Source: Setaria digitata
Lineage: Eukaryota > Nematoda > Chromadorea > Rhabditida > Setariidae
Direction of reading: 5' to 3'
Length of the DNA stretch: 64,000 bases
NCBI GenBank assembly: GCA_003640385.1
Contig: RCAB01000087.1
Span: 119,346-183,345, forward strand
The translations under genes and the position numbers were made by a program. Shown here one piece after another: positions 28,744-41,426 of the stretch. Under the pieces are notes generated by a model. That model searched no databases and was not told the origin of the DNA. It worked only from the letters and a program-made list of their open reading frames with translations. Every line of letters begins with the position of its first letter. Within the stretch, counting starts at the first letter, position 1.

Positions 28744-31700
28744 TTAACAACTTTGAGCCAGATCGTTCCAACGCTTAAAATGAAAAGATAAAAATAATCA
28801 TCAACCATAAAGAGAATCTGAAACTCTGAAGGATTTAATAGGACAGAAAAAAACCACGTCCTACCTGTTTTTCTTCAGTTTTTAGACGGCGGAACATTCT
28901 GATAGCATATTCCGTAAAGTCTTCGTCTTCATTATAATCTTCTCTTAATTTATTTCCCATAGCTTCCAACCACAACTTAAACCCTGTTTTTGCTTCTCCC
29001 GCTTTTCTAAACGTATTAACTAAATTAGCAAATCGCAGTTTCATTGAATCTTTGGTTAATAAAAACCAAGAAATTTAAAGAAAAAAATCCAAATGACTGT
29101 GAAACTTCATAGAACCTATAGTCATTTGTCGAACTTCAAATCAAAAATGTACACACATACCTCATTTAGTGTTAGCCTCGAGTGAATGCAATTGAAATGA
29201 AAATAAAATGGAAATAATGGCTTACTTTTTGTCAGCGAGTTTCACAGAAAGCAATGTTTGTCGGGCTTTTGATGGCTACAATACAGAGTTACAACAAATC
29301 AAATGCGGATGGAACTATTCCCAATAGCAAAAGGCCACTCCATATACAATAAAAATTCATTAGCTTTAATGATGTATATCAACTTCAAGAGATGAAAACA
29401 CATTGACTTAAGCGCTGATAACTGCAAAATCTAATTTTTATCATTTTTAATAACCTCGGTTTTCATTTTCTTCCTATTGCTGCTATCAACATTTCCTTTT
29501 CTTTTAACAGTTGAGGATGCTGAAGCTAGCGAATCGAAAAAGCTGTCTTTGCTTGAATCAAATGTATTTTGAGATTTCCGCTGCAAATCAAAAATGTTGA
29601 TATAATTACAGCTTATACTTTGGTATAGAAAGTTAATCTTTTAATCTTTAAAGATAGTCAAATAAGTAAAGAAAATAATCAGCAGAAATTTAAGTAAGAA
29701 GTGTTTACATGAAATCTATGAAGTGAAAAATCCGTAGGATGAGAAATGAAATGGAATTATACTTTAAAAGGGTTGGAAGGCAGCTTCTGTTCAACAGGAA
29801 ATAAAAGTACTGAAGATGACTCATCGTCCAAAGTTGATTCTAATTCATGTTCGTGTTCATTTTCCTTTTGTTCTAGCTCCTTTTGCAGTGGTTTTATAAA
29901 AACTCTATCCAAACTAGACTCCTGTAGTTGATGAAAACTGAATAAATTAACAAATTTTAAAGAATTTGGAAAATGTATGATATGGTCAGCTTCGAAAATG
30001 TACCACTCACAGTTTGATTATCGTCCACTTTTCTCCATCGTTTAGGTGCCAAAAAGTCATTTTTTTTGCTATCATCAACTATAACATTCCTTTTTCGTTC
30101 ATGTCCATCTCGATTCATAGTCTGTTGTGCAATATTTGTTCTTCCAGCTTCAGCGACCTATCAGTCAATGGAATATTAGAGTGAAAATTTTCATTGGGAG
30201 AAATTTTAAAAAAATAAGGAAGCAAACATTTACTTGTGTAACTTCAGTAATTTACTATATAAAAAAAAAAAAAGAAAAAAAACACAAAACTAAACATTAC
30301 TTCATATAAACAGATAAATTCTACTAGCTGTTACAAAAAAAACTTTTAAATAATCATATTCCACGTATTTCTAAACAAAAGTCGAACCTTTTCTGCAAGT
30401 AAAGGATGGCGTGTTTTAGAAGCAAAATTGCACATGGACTGGACAACCTGTCCGGAATGTGTGTATGCAGCGAATTCAGCTGCACGACATTGACGATCAG
30501 CTTTACATGCAAGTGCAAATAATCGAACAACATCTTTTGCGTAAGCTGTCGAAATATCCTTTAAACTTATGGAAATGACAATAGTTTTTTTCAAAAGATT
30601 CTCGAAACTGCCTATAATTTCTCCTATATAAGTAATATATCCATAATTTTCTTAACGTTATTCAAAAACAAATGAGAAAGAAGAACCACAAGTTCGGATT
30701 GTTGTTCGACTTCATCATCATTATCCAACACGCATTTCCGAATTTCAGCTAAGAGAAGTTTCTCTTCAAGCTTCGATTTTTCCGAATCCTAGATATAAAT
30801 TTTTTAGTGACCAGTCATTAAAAACCTTACGGCTAAAATTCTTTTTCGAATGTTGAATTAAGTTAAATAGAAATTTTGCCTACTTTAACACTAAAGTGAT
30901 AGCTCTGAGATTCCATTATTCGCTAAATTTGCACCTGATTACATAGTGGAAGTTGCCATTTAGCAATGGTTGGAACCAAACGACTTTCAACTAAAGGATA
31001 TGCCATTCCTCGGCAATATATATAACGGACTTCACATTGTGGATAATCCATAAAACTGATCAAAAATATATGATCTGATTTAGAAATGAGATTACACGAA
31101 AAGTCATAAATTGGAATCCAAATGCCATTAGAAGAAAGAATACGACAGCAGTCTGCAATCAGAATTAATTTATGAATAGCAGAAACAAATATGATTTAGT
31201 TTCGCTAGTTATAAGAAAACTGGAAAACATAAAAATGTATATGGTGATATATTTGCCGCCAAACTACGAATGAATATCCACTAATTATTTCATGAATATC
31301 ATGAAATCAGAAGCTCAAAAAAAATTCAATTGCTCAGTTAGGAATGACTTAAATGTGTTTATTTTCTCTTATTTTCTCTACAGGCAGGAATTATGACAAC
31401 AAGTTTGATCCCGTATAAACAAAAGATACAAGAGCAGAAACCTACATTTACTATCCATTGCGCATAATGTCCCACGATTTGTGTAACCAATCCAATCCAG
31501 TTTAGCATTACGGCTAACACTGACAGGAACTGTTTGTATCAAAGATTGACATTTGTGCAAGCCTTCAGTTTTCATTTTGTAAATATTTGCTACAAGCTAA
31601 ATTAAGAAATATTTCTGATCAAAAAAAAAAAAAAAAAAAAAAACAAATGTCAGTAGTACATGAAATTCCGCAAAAATTTTGGTTTCACTGTCAATTAAAG

Positions 31701-34700
31701 AAATAGAAAAGTACAAAAACTTGAGAAATATACGTCAAATTGTGGTTCATCATCCTCATAGTAAGCGCCACCTTTTAATACCACAGCAGTAAACATATCG
31801 TTGAATGCACATATCGTTAACAGTGGCCCTAAATTAATGATAAAAATATGAAGTGAAGTTCACCATTTCTTTTTCACTTTACCTAGCATCTTACGCTAGT
31901 TCTTTTTGATAGTTAGTCAAAAAAAAAAAATTAACAAAATCGACCTGAATAACAGAAGATCATTTTTTGAGTTCCAGCATGCGAAAAAGTTCGAAAATAT
32001 CGCTGTGATGTAGCCAAAAGGAGGAATGTTTTTCCTACAGCTATATTTTCCACAGATTCATTCTTAGGCAACGTTACGTTCCACTGTCTTGAACCATAAT
32101 CCCAAGCTTTGATGCAGTGCACCTGCAGTTCACTGCAATGACACTCCCGATTAGGTTTTCTTTTTCTTTTTTTTTTTTTTTAGATTGCCTACATTTTTTC
32201 AAACAACAGTTCTCGTACCGATTAAAATTCACAGTTCTAGCCATCAACAGTATAGTGTTCTTTTAGTATAATATGCAAGATCAAGAAAAAAAAAAAGCAA
32301 AGAGGACCTCAAACTCTCTCCATCGGCCTTTGATGCCAATGCAACCATTTCATCAGTCATATCAGCAACGGAGAAATTAGCTGCATTGTCGACGATAATC
32401 TCGGGATGTATTGATGCGTCATGCCAATTTATCTGCATTGTTAACTTTCTATTCCAAAAAACAGAATCTTAAAAATAAATAGACAAAAATCCTAACGAGG
32501 TCAATCCATTCCATTAACAACTGATTACTGTAACACAGCCGAACTGATACCTACTTTCATATGATAACAACCAACTAATTAACACCGCATAATTGATTTT
32601 GCTATGTTTTCAGCATTCAAATTATATAACTTTATTGGCATAATATCAAACTTGAGACAGATTAGAGAAATTTACTGTTGGTACAACATCCCTCAATTAA
32701 TGAATTCAAGCTACAGACACTACATCACAAAATGGTAGTTTGGAAAGATTTTCTTTCAAACGTTTTAAAGATACCTCAATTCTTGAGTTGACCCCATTAT
32801 ATGAACTAATGACAGTTCCATAGCGATTCCATTTCTGTAATACTTTTTGAGAACGATGCTGAAGCAAAAACCACGAGAAATATCTGGACGAAAATTTAAG
32901 AAAAAAATTATTACCAAATATCGTTGTTTCCAATGTTCAGGAGTAGAGCCAGTCACGAAAGCTTTTGGGACAACCACTGGTTTGTATGAAAAAGGCGATT
33001 CTTTTGTTGTAAAAAGATCCGGATCTCTAGTGCTTTCAACAGTGCCGCCATGAAAATACCCTTCCTTATCAAATCCGTAAGATTTTTTAATCGCACCCAA
33101 ATCCGCAGACACTAAATTACAAAAAAGAAAGAAAATTCACGCCACCATATACAAAAGAACCAAAAAATTACAAATTGGAAAAACTAACAAGCAAAAACAA
33201 CATACGTTGCGAATTTTCATCATCATCGAATTTCTCAACAGTTTTGCTTCCTCTGCTTTCTAAATCCAAATCTATCTTGTTACACTTATCCGAGATAACT
33301 CTTTTCGCACATTTGCTCAAAGAACATATATGCTCCTATAAGTAAAAGGTTTGAAAAAATTTTTCAACAGATATATAATAAATCATGTGAGTAAATGACT
33401 ATATATAACAAATCATGTGAGTAAATGATTACTTTCTTCATGCTGTAGAACTGTGTAATGCAAGCTGTCACTACTTTGTAATGCAAAATGTTACATCTTA
33501 TATTGTGCCAAGTACGTTGGAACTCATAAATTGATCAAACCAATTAATTAGTTAGGTGCAAAGACAACTTATATAAAAAAAAGAGGTGGAACTACACCTC
33601 AATATCTGCGAAAAACAATGTGTCTTGTAATCTGGAATGCCAAAACATAGTACAAATCACTTTCGACTGTCCATTTATCTGGTAATTACTACATGACAAC
33701 AAATCTCCTGTTGCAATCTGCCAAACATAAATTGAGCCACTCATAGTGGATGAGGCTAAATATGTCCCACATGACGACACACAGCATATACTGAACATTT
33801 CCTAAAAAATTTTGATTACATTTATGATATGCGACCTAACTCAGAAGAAATTTTGAAATTTTTTAATCCTAAATGATTGAATATTCTGAAAGATATATAA
33901 ATAAATAAATAAATGAACAAATAAATAGATAGATAAATAAATAAATAGACAAATAAATAAATAAATAAACAAACAAATAAATAAGTAAATAAATAAATAC
34001 GAAAATAAATAAATAAGAAAATAAATAAATAAGCAAATAAATAAATAAATAAACAAGTAAATAAATAAATAATATATATCTTTCGGAATATTCTTATAGA
34101 AAGCACGCGAAGGAGTCAAAATCATGTAAATAAATTACATATGAATTCGATGCAGGAAGAAACTTGTTTGTTTCTTTAAATGAATCTTTGCTGAATTTTT
34201 TAATACAACCAAGTGCTGGAACAAAGAGATTGCTGCCAGAAGGATTCCAACACAACTGTAGTCTGCTATTGGATGGCCTATAAGGAAAATTTCCTAAATC
34301 AGTTTAAATATTGAACGAAATAAACACTTTCTACAAAAAACACCGAACCCACTTACTCAATGTCAAGAATGCGCGAGCATATCCGAACACAGATTGGTTG
34401 TGGAACTTCACCCCTTGATAATGTTAACGCGAAGACACGTAGCAATCCATCGGTAGCCGTCACAGCCAAATACTCATCTTCAGGGTCAAAAGAAACACAC
34501 ATAATTTGTCCATCAGCTTCAGCACGAAATATCTCTCCCGTTCCGAGATTTATAATTTTTAAAACGTGATCTCTGCAAAAAGCAGCAAAATAAACATACG
34601 CAGCAGTAGTACGAATTCGAAAAATAAGTCCGTGGTGCATTTGATTTAATCTAATTCAGTTATTCCGCTAATAACTGCTTCAAGAATTTCATACTGGAAA

Positions 34701-35777
34701 TTAGAATTTTTCTAAAGAATTTTAATATATTGGAAAAAAAAAACATACACGGCACCAGCAGCTAAAAATTTTCCAGATTTCGATACATCTATACTGGACA
34801 AATCCAATGAAAAAGTGGTTATTGGAGCTATCATTCGCATGGAATCTTTCGCAAAGCGCGAAACTGTTGGTTTTTGTATACCTGATTGACCATCTGTACT
34901 CGTATGCCCAATGTACACGTCATTTTCCTTAAAAATTATCATTTCGAAATAATAATACCAATAATGGTGATAATAACTAATTAGTAACCGCTTTATTCTG
35001 GATTTAAAAGTAGATCCATGCAATTTAATGCAGTCATATTTCCAGTAGAAACCCTTCCAGATTTTCAAAAGATTCGATTGACTTTATAAATTATGAACTC
35101 AGCAAGTCCTAATTCCAAACCAGTGTTATCAAAGAATTTTAACGGAATATGCAAAAAAATCCTACATGCCAGGCTACTGCACAATGCGTTCTTTCCTTGA
35201 TGCTTTTAGGATTGTATTCAGCCTCATCCAGTTCATCGCCCGTCCAAATCCATACGTCGCCATCTGTACCAACAGAAAGGAATGACTGCAATTTATTTAG
35301 CTGCTTCATGCAACACTTATTTTGCAAGCTAGTTTAGTCCAAATATTACATGAATGATACAATACCAAGCATGTTTTGGATCCGAGGATAACTCACGTCA
35401 ATTTCTATAAAAGAGAAGGACTATGAAACCTGCTGAACTCAATAAATTCCGATCCAACAAAATTACACTGAACATTTCATTTTCATGAGCTGATTGCTAC
35501 GCCTAAGTAATAAGCATAACGTGTCATAAAGTTTAAGGACCACTCAGAAGAAGTAATTATTATTATTCCATGACTCATCCAGATCAATCTCAGTTACTGT
35601 GATATATGACAGAATATTCCTGATTATTAAATTAAAATTGCTATTTATCTAATCAAACGAATTAGAGGAGGGAAGACATACCCCGGTATTATCTGCACCA
35701 CTTTTATCAATGCATAACTGTATGAATCCCTTGGAATGTAATAGACGTGGCTCCGCGAATTCCCCCGAATACATCAT
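28744..35777 (-). CDS. ctf-4: WDHD1 / AND-1 / Ctf4 replisome adaptor
   Basis: Replisome hub linking the CMG helicase to DNA polymerase alpha. Twenty-two exons join in phase to 1,024 residues (human WDHD1 is about 1,130): 35682-35777, 35166-35285, 34749-34927, 34357-34572, 34139-34277, 33598-33801, 33206-33335, 32915-33111, 32775-32834, 32308-32432, 31945-32132, 31734-31828, 31446-31596, 30935-31152, 30657-30788, 30388-30558, 30011-30157, 29763-29921, 29455-29580, 29226-29275, 28865-29006, 28744-28773. N-terminal WD40 repeats (VGTDGDVWIW; SGSIYVWQIATGDLL), then the SepB/Ctf4 propeller (INWHDASIHPEI; WDYGSRQWNV), a helical region, a charged linker, and an HMG-box-like C-terminus (KTGFKLWLEAMGNKLRED). 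The final short exon (RWNDLAQSC) and the AAAG acceptor at 30559 are the least certain joins. Confidence 0.94.
33896..34076. repeat. ATAA-type tetranucleotide microsatellite
   Basis: About 180 bases of imperfect AAAT/ATAA repeats, interrupted by AAC, AGAT and AAG variants, inside a WDHD1 intron. The long minus-strand frames across it (runs of YLFIYLF) are repeat artefacts, not genes. Confidence 0.95.
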
Positions 35778-36923
35778 CGGAATATTACTGGCAATTGTCG
35801 AGATTAGAACTTGATATCCAAGAATTCATTAAGCTAATCTAAATAGACTTCTCTATTAATAGTGACCTAGTTAGTTTCCCTAAACATTTCATTAACGCAA
35901 TGGGAATATTTTTAGCACTATATTTATCTCGACAAAGATTTACGAAATGATATTACAATAACAACAATAGTTCGACATCAACCCTAATGGAAACAGAGGT
36001 ACTTCGTAAGATAGATTTTTGTCATAGCATAGAATGGAGTGTATGAGTATGGTGACAGTGATACGTAACATTGGAATGAGGAAAGTTTTGTACGGATCAT
36101 TCAACATGCACATTCTTCTTACCAGCAGGTCATCTCAACAACTAGCATGATAGAAAACAAGACAGTAAGAAAAATGTTGCGGTCATTAGGCAATTCAGTT
36201 ACCCAATCGACCACAAATTGGAGGGAATGTACAAAAAGCCTTGGTCTCTTTCCACTCACTCCTCTTTGTTAAGATTGATAGCGCTATACGATGCGCACTG
36301 GAATTCGCAATTAGTTCAAATTCCAAAATTCGCCCTTCTAAATCTCCAAAATCTTCCAGAAGGTTGAAACCACAGAAAAGCTAGCCTCACTCCAACGTAT
36401 TTACTCAACACAGCTCATGCTTAAGTCGCTCGTGAAACCAAGCATTTCATATCGCACTACGTCAGGGTTGCCTAAATTCTCAACACTGTTGCCCAGTGAT
36501 CTAATCAGCATGCCTGGGAGATTCTGTGTGGAGTGGCCTGGGTGTTTGGGAGTGGTTGGGGTGCTTGTGCTGACATTTGATGCTAACTAGGATAGAGAAT
36601 TTGCAAAGGAGTTGCTTTGAGTTAGGTCAGATGTCCTCCGTCGTTGACGAAGGTTCCCTTGTGATCGCCGTGATGGTTATTTCCTGACACTCAATCCAGA
36701 AAAATCAAACTAAGACATGGCTAACTTAGTACCCATTGATGACTGGAAGTAAACTTGCATATTGATCACATTTAAACTGTCTCCGTAGTTCACATCCCAC
36801 AGTTGACAGAGAGTACAGAGTATGCTGTTCCTTACGATTTTCCTCAGTTACCAGGAAGCTTATCTTTACTATAATGGATCGTTTCAGAACTTGCGTTCAA
36901 CCCGTCAATTTCATCAACAGGAA
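35778..36923. promoter_or_regulatory. Divergent WDHD1/eEF1G intergenic region
   Basis: About 1.15 kb between two start codons pointing apart, so it must hold both promoters unless leaders are longer. A less AT-rich patch occurs at about 36400-36830 near eEF1G. No TATA or other element can be called by eye with confidence. Confidence 0.5.
36919..36923 (+). promoter_or_regulatory. Candidate spliced-leader acceptor for eEF1G
   Basis: TCATCAACAG ends at 36920, three bases before the eEF1G ATG at 36924. Such a close AG is typical of trans-spliced nematode mRNAs. Confidence 0.5.
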
Positions 36924-39705
36924 ATGCCTTGTGTAAGTTAGTTTAAACTTTGTTATCAGTTCTTTGGTAACAATACTGATTAATTTTGTTCCAGAAAATT
37001 TATGGATCTTCGGAAAGCTTCCGGATGCAAAAAATTTTGATTGCTGCCAAAATTGGGAATAAGGATGTCATCGTGCACGACCAGAAACCACCGCGGGATA
37101 AATTTCCGCTTGGAGTGGTTAGTATTTGATATATCTGGAATTTATTCGTCTCATTGATAAGTTGAAATCTTCTCTCTTTCTATCATTTTTTTTTTCTTTG
37201 TCACATCCCACTTTCATTTTTAAGAATTTAATAATGATTCTCAGACTCCTGCAATGGAGGATGAAAACATTTCACTGTTCGGTGCTGACGCAATTATGCT
37301 TCATTTAGCGAGTGAAACAATGAAGGGAGCAAATGTAGGCCATTATTTTCATATTTATCGCTTTTTTTTTTTTTTTTTTCCAAGACTTTGCTTGCTGTAT
37401 ATATTTCCAGTTTATTTTCTTTTAGTATTCGTTTTTCTTGTTATAATTATTGGTAATATCTCGTAGCGAACTTTGGTTTCTTGCAGTGTTCCGAAGTATT
37501 ACAATGGATGCAGTGGTCTGAGGGACAGCTAATACCAAATGTTTTAGGTTATGTGCTGCCGAGTGTTTCAGCTGCTTGCATTGACAGTGAGGTAATATCG
37601 CTAATAGTGATGTTAAAACACATGATTGAATAAATAAAAACATGTCTATGTATATGTATATCTTTTTTTCATTTCCTGTGCAATTGTAAGTTTTATGACC
37701 GTAAAGCTACAGTTTTAGTCAGTTGGTTCACACGAGCTAGAACTCTTACTGCAGACTAGTAAGTCGTGAAACTTTCTTCATTATGCTAGAAGGGAGTTGC
37801 TTCTGTAATCGTAAGGTAAGAGACTTTGTCGTTTACACAGGGTAACGCATAATTCAATACATTTTGAATTATTTTTTGTTTATTCATGTTTTTCATTGCT
37901 TAATCTTCCAGATGTTAGAGGCAGCAAAAAAGGAATTTTTTGCTCAGCTCAGTTGCTTGAATGAATTGCTTCTAACAAGAACTTTTCTAGTCGGCGAAAG
38001 GATGTCCCTTGCTGATATTTCTGTGGCAATGGATTTAGTTCCTGCTTATCAGGTGGTCCTATTTATTTTTTAAACTCGAGATGAAGTATTAAATGCTTTT
38101 TTTTTTCTTTGCTGCTATTAAACATTCAATAGTTTCAGTATGTTTTGGATGAGACAGCGCGCACGTCTTTGGTTAATATCACCCGTTGGTTCAAAACCAT
38201 AATTAATCAACCCCATGTTAAAGATGTACTTAAAGAATTGCAGTTTGCCGTAAAAGTCTCAGAATTTAGTAGTAAGTGTAAAATATTACATCATTAAAAC
38301 TATTTACATATTTAATTACTTGTAGACGGTCTTTGAGTAAACAGTTCAAGTCCATCCTTCCTGTTTTGCCGAGAAGAGCTTAATGGTATTATGAATTTTT
38401 CTGAAATACTGTGCATTGCTCAATTTCTGTTTATAAGCCCGATTGTCTACTTACTGTAAGACTTGGGAGAAAATCAAAAAAGTTGCTTTTTAGGTAAGAA
38501 GTTCAATCAGTTATCTGCAAAGTTGCACAAAGAACATGCAGGTCATAAAGGTTCATGATTTAAACTTTTCCAAGGTCTTCATATCCCAGCTTTTGAATGA
38601 ATCCCAGTTTCGTTTAGTAAAACTTGGTATAAAGACATATTTCAGATGGAAAGAACAGGGACCAGCATGAAAAACAGACCAAAGAGCAGAAAGAAGGTAA
38701 ATTGCGTTTCTCCAGATGACATATTGTCAGTTACTTTTCTACTGGCTGTTAGAAATTATACTAAGATTTATACTAAGTTCAGATAAGAAGACAAAAGAAA
38801 CCAAGGAAACGAGTTGTGATGAACCAGATGCCGCTGATGAAGCGCTGGCTCAGGAGCCAAAATCCACAGATCCCTTCCTTGCTATTCCTAAAGGGTAGAT
38901 TTTTTTTACCAAGATATGGAGTAACATTTTCTAAAATGTACACTTGACTTTATTGTCTTTTGCAACATACAGTTTTGCAAAATGTCATATTTTGCAGAAG
39001 TTTTGTTATGGATTCTTTCAAGAGAGTATATTCCAACGAAGATACGGCCACAAAAGCAATACCTTACTTTTGGGAGAACTTTGATCCAGAAAATTACTCG
39101 ATTTGGTTTGCTGAATATAAATATCCCGAAGATTTGACTCTGACGTTTATGAGTTGTAACCTTATAAGTGGTAAGCAATAATTTGTTTCAAGATCAGAGG
39201 CACGAAAAATGTGAGATAGAAGAACCAGAATTAAAAAGTGAACATAAACAAATCATTCAGTCGGGAAAACTATTTTCCACAAAACTCAGAATTTTAGGAA
39301 TGTTCCAAAGATTAGAAAAGCTGAAGAAGAATGCTTTTGCATCAGTTTGTTTGTTCGGAACGGATAACAATTCAACGATATCGGGAATTTGGATTTGGAG
39401 AGGACATGATTTAGCTTTTAAGCTTTCGCCAGACTGGCAGGTCTGTTAGTTTAACTTACAAGCTTAAACGGAGTTGTGGCATGTGGGAATATATTCATGG
39501 AAGCAAAAATTTTGAATGTGGGTTAGCCAGGGATTTTGAATTTGGATTAATTTCGTCGTAATGTTTTAAGGTGGATTATGAAAGTTACGATTGGAAAAAG
39601 CTCGATCCAACTGATGAAAAAACGAAGAAAATTGTCAATGAATATCTTATGTGGGAGGGTGATTTCGATGGGAAAATGTTCAATCAAGGGAAAATATTCA
39701 AATAA
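36924..39705 (+). CDS. eef-1G: Elongation factor 1-gamma
   Basis: Structural subunit of the eEF1B guanine-exchange complex that recharges eEF1A. Exons: 36924-36932, 36995-37117, 37245-37334, 37487-37591, 37912-38052, 38139-38271, 38646-38696, 38783-38894, 38998-39170, 39298-39440, 39571-39705, joining to 404 residues (the usual length is about 400-440). The first exon codes only M-P-C before a perfect GTAAGT; I chose this ATG because the next exon starts in phase with [15 protein letters not shown] and GST-C domains ([16 protein letters not shown]) are followed by a lysine-rich linker and the eEF1G domain ([20 protein letters not shown]), ending FNQGKIFK. The upstream frame starting MDRFRTC joins less well. 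Confidence 0.96.
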
Positions 39706-41426
39706 TTTTTTTGCATTTGCATAATCTGTCGCATTGTTGTTGGCTTGTTAAAGGGTAAAATGAATTCTACTTCATTGTTACTTTTCTTATTCTTCGAAAC
39801 TAAACTAGAAAAATGAGCTTGTTCTGGACAAGGTAAGATATTTTTCTCTGAAGATTCTCTCATTCAAATAGACTTGTTTTGGAAACATAAAGGGAATAAT
39901 AATCTGATCAACCAGACAGCAATTCAGGTGAAATCTTAGATACGGATGACAGCTTTCTAGAAATCAGTCGCAGATTTTCCTTTGAAAGAAATTTCTACAT
40001 TGGGATGGTTCTTTTAATTATGAATCTTTTTCTATTCGTTTTGTTAGTGGAGTCCTTTTGAGTGTTCGGGCGTTTATCGGAACGATAGCATAATGGACAA
40101 GCTACTGGACCTGGAACGGTAGATCTATCTTTGTTCACATAATTTGTTAGGCGAGAAACGGTACTGTGAGGGTGAGGATTACGATAAAAATTTCCCTACG
40201 TATGTACTCTCGGGAACTAATTTTCTTGTCATATACATTTATAAGGTATGGAAGGGTAGATCTTGTTATGATAACCTCATATTACCACGCGCAGTGTGTG
40301 TATGAAATCTGCTTTGGGAACCATGGAATACAAATCTGTTTCCTATGGGTGTCGATAATTATCTGAATCTAGTCTGCTTCAAAAAGCTTTCTGAGATATG
40401 TGGACAATATTTCCCTTTCTTTTTTCTTTTTTTTTTTTTTTTATTAAAATAGCACCATGTTATAGTAGTGAGGCGAAAGTACATGGTTTATATTGTCCGT
40501 CAAAATTCTTCGAATTCAGGTTCTTGTAGACGGGTATCTGTAACAGAGTTACTGGAAATAAGGAAAAAAGTTCTCAGCAATCATGTTATTTCTGTACATT
40601 TAAGTTTAGAGGACGTAGCAGGAACGAACTCAGTTTCCTAACTGGTTGTCACATTTCCCAGCTAAGTGCTTCCGAAGTTAGGGGGAATTTGGGGAATTTG
40701 GAGTTGACTGTAATTCTAAGCAGTTGCAGAAAGACATTCTCTGGGTTTGGGTAAACAATTAAACTTTCTAGTGGTTATAAATGTGAGCTGCTATGGTTGG
40801 AGACACAGCTGAGTAAATAATAGGAATTTCCTCATTGAAAGATTGAGGTGAGGATGAATTTGCCGGGCCAAGATTTTGTCAGGTTTTTCAAACAACTAAG
40901 ATGTGATAGGAAAAGTGCTTTCACATTGCCGCAACTTTCACCAGAAGGCATGACAAAAACATGAGACATCGATTCAACTACCAGCTTTTTACTAAAGAAA
41001 TAGCGATATATACTTTGGGAGCTGGAGTTACCGTGGCTGTTCCCACCTGCTTCTCTTTCATAAATTCTCGTTAACAGGTTTAAACTGTACTCAGTCCGAC
41101 AATCGGCCCTCAAAGAGAACGGTTTCACTGTTTTTCGTCACTGCCTTTTCGTCCCGAGAGGAGGTAGCAAAGGCATCCTCATGTTTACCTACCTATAACT
41201 CGCCGTTTCAAATATAAGTAATCACCTAAATGTGAAACTTCGTTCATTGTTGCTTTTGAATCATTAATTGCTGGCTGCATCAGAGGTCCGCCAAGCTCTT
41301 TGGAACATTAATAATCGTATTCAGTTTTATACTTTCAGTTCTCACCTAGATATTTAGAAATACCTGAGTGGTTCGTATTTTTAAGTATGAATCAAATCAG
41401 AATTGCCCTTATAGGTACTACTAGCA
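39706..41426. other. Intergenic, eEF1G to membrane-protein gene
   Basis: About 1.7 kb. A poly-T run lies at 40420-40442. A 98-codon minus-strand frame at 40832-41128 overlaps a 36-codon plus-strand frame and is less AT-rich than its flanks. Neither resembles a known family, so no gene is called. Confidence 0.45.

Noticed and set aside
33822..34125. Two 94-codon minus-strand ORFs rich in YLFI repeats
   Set aside because: They are translations of the ATAA microsatellite inside a WDHD1 intron.
40832..41128. 98-codon minus ORF between eEF1G and the membrane-protein gene
   Set aside because: No domain and no splice context, and a competing plus-strand frame. Insufficient support.
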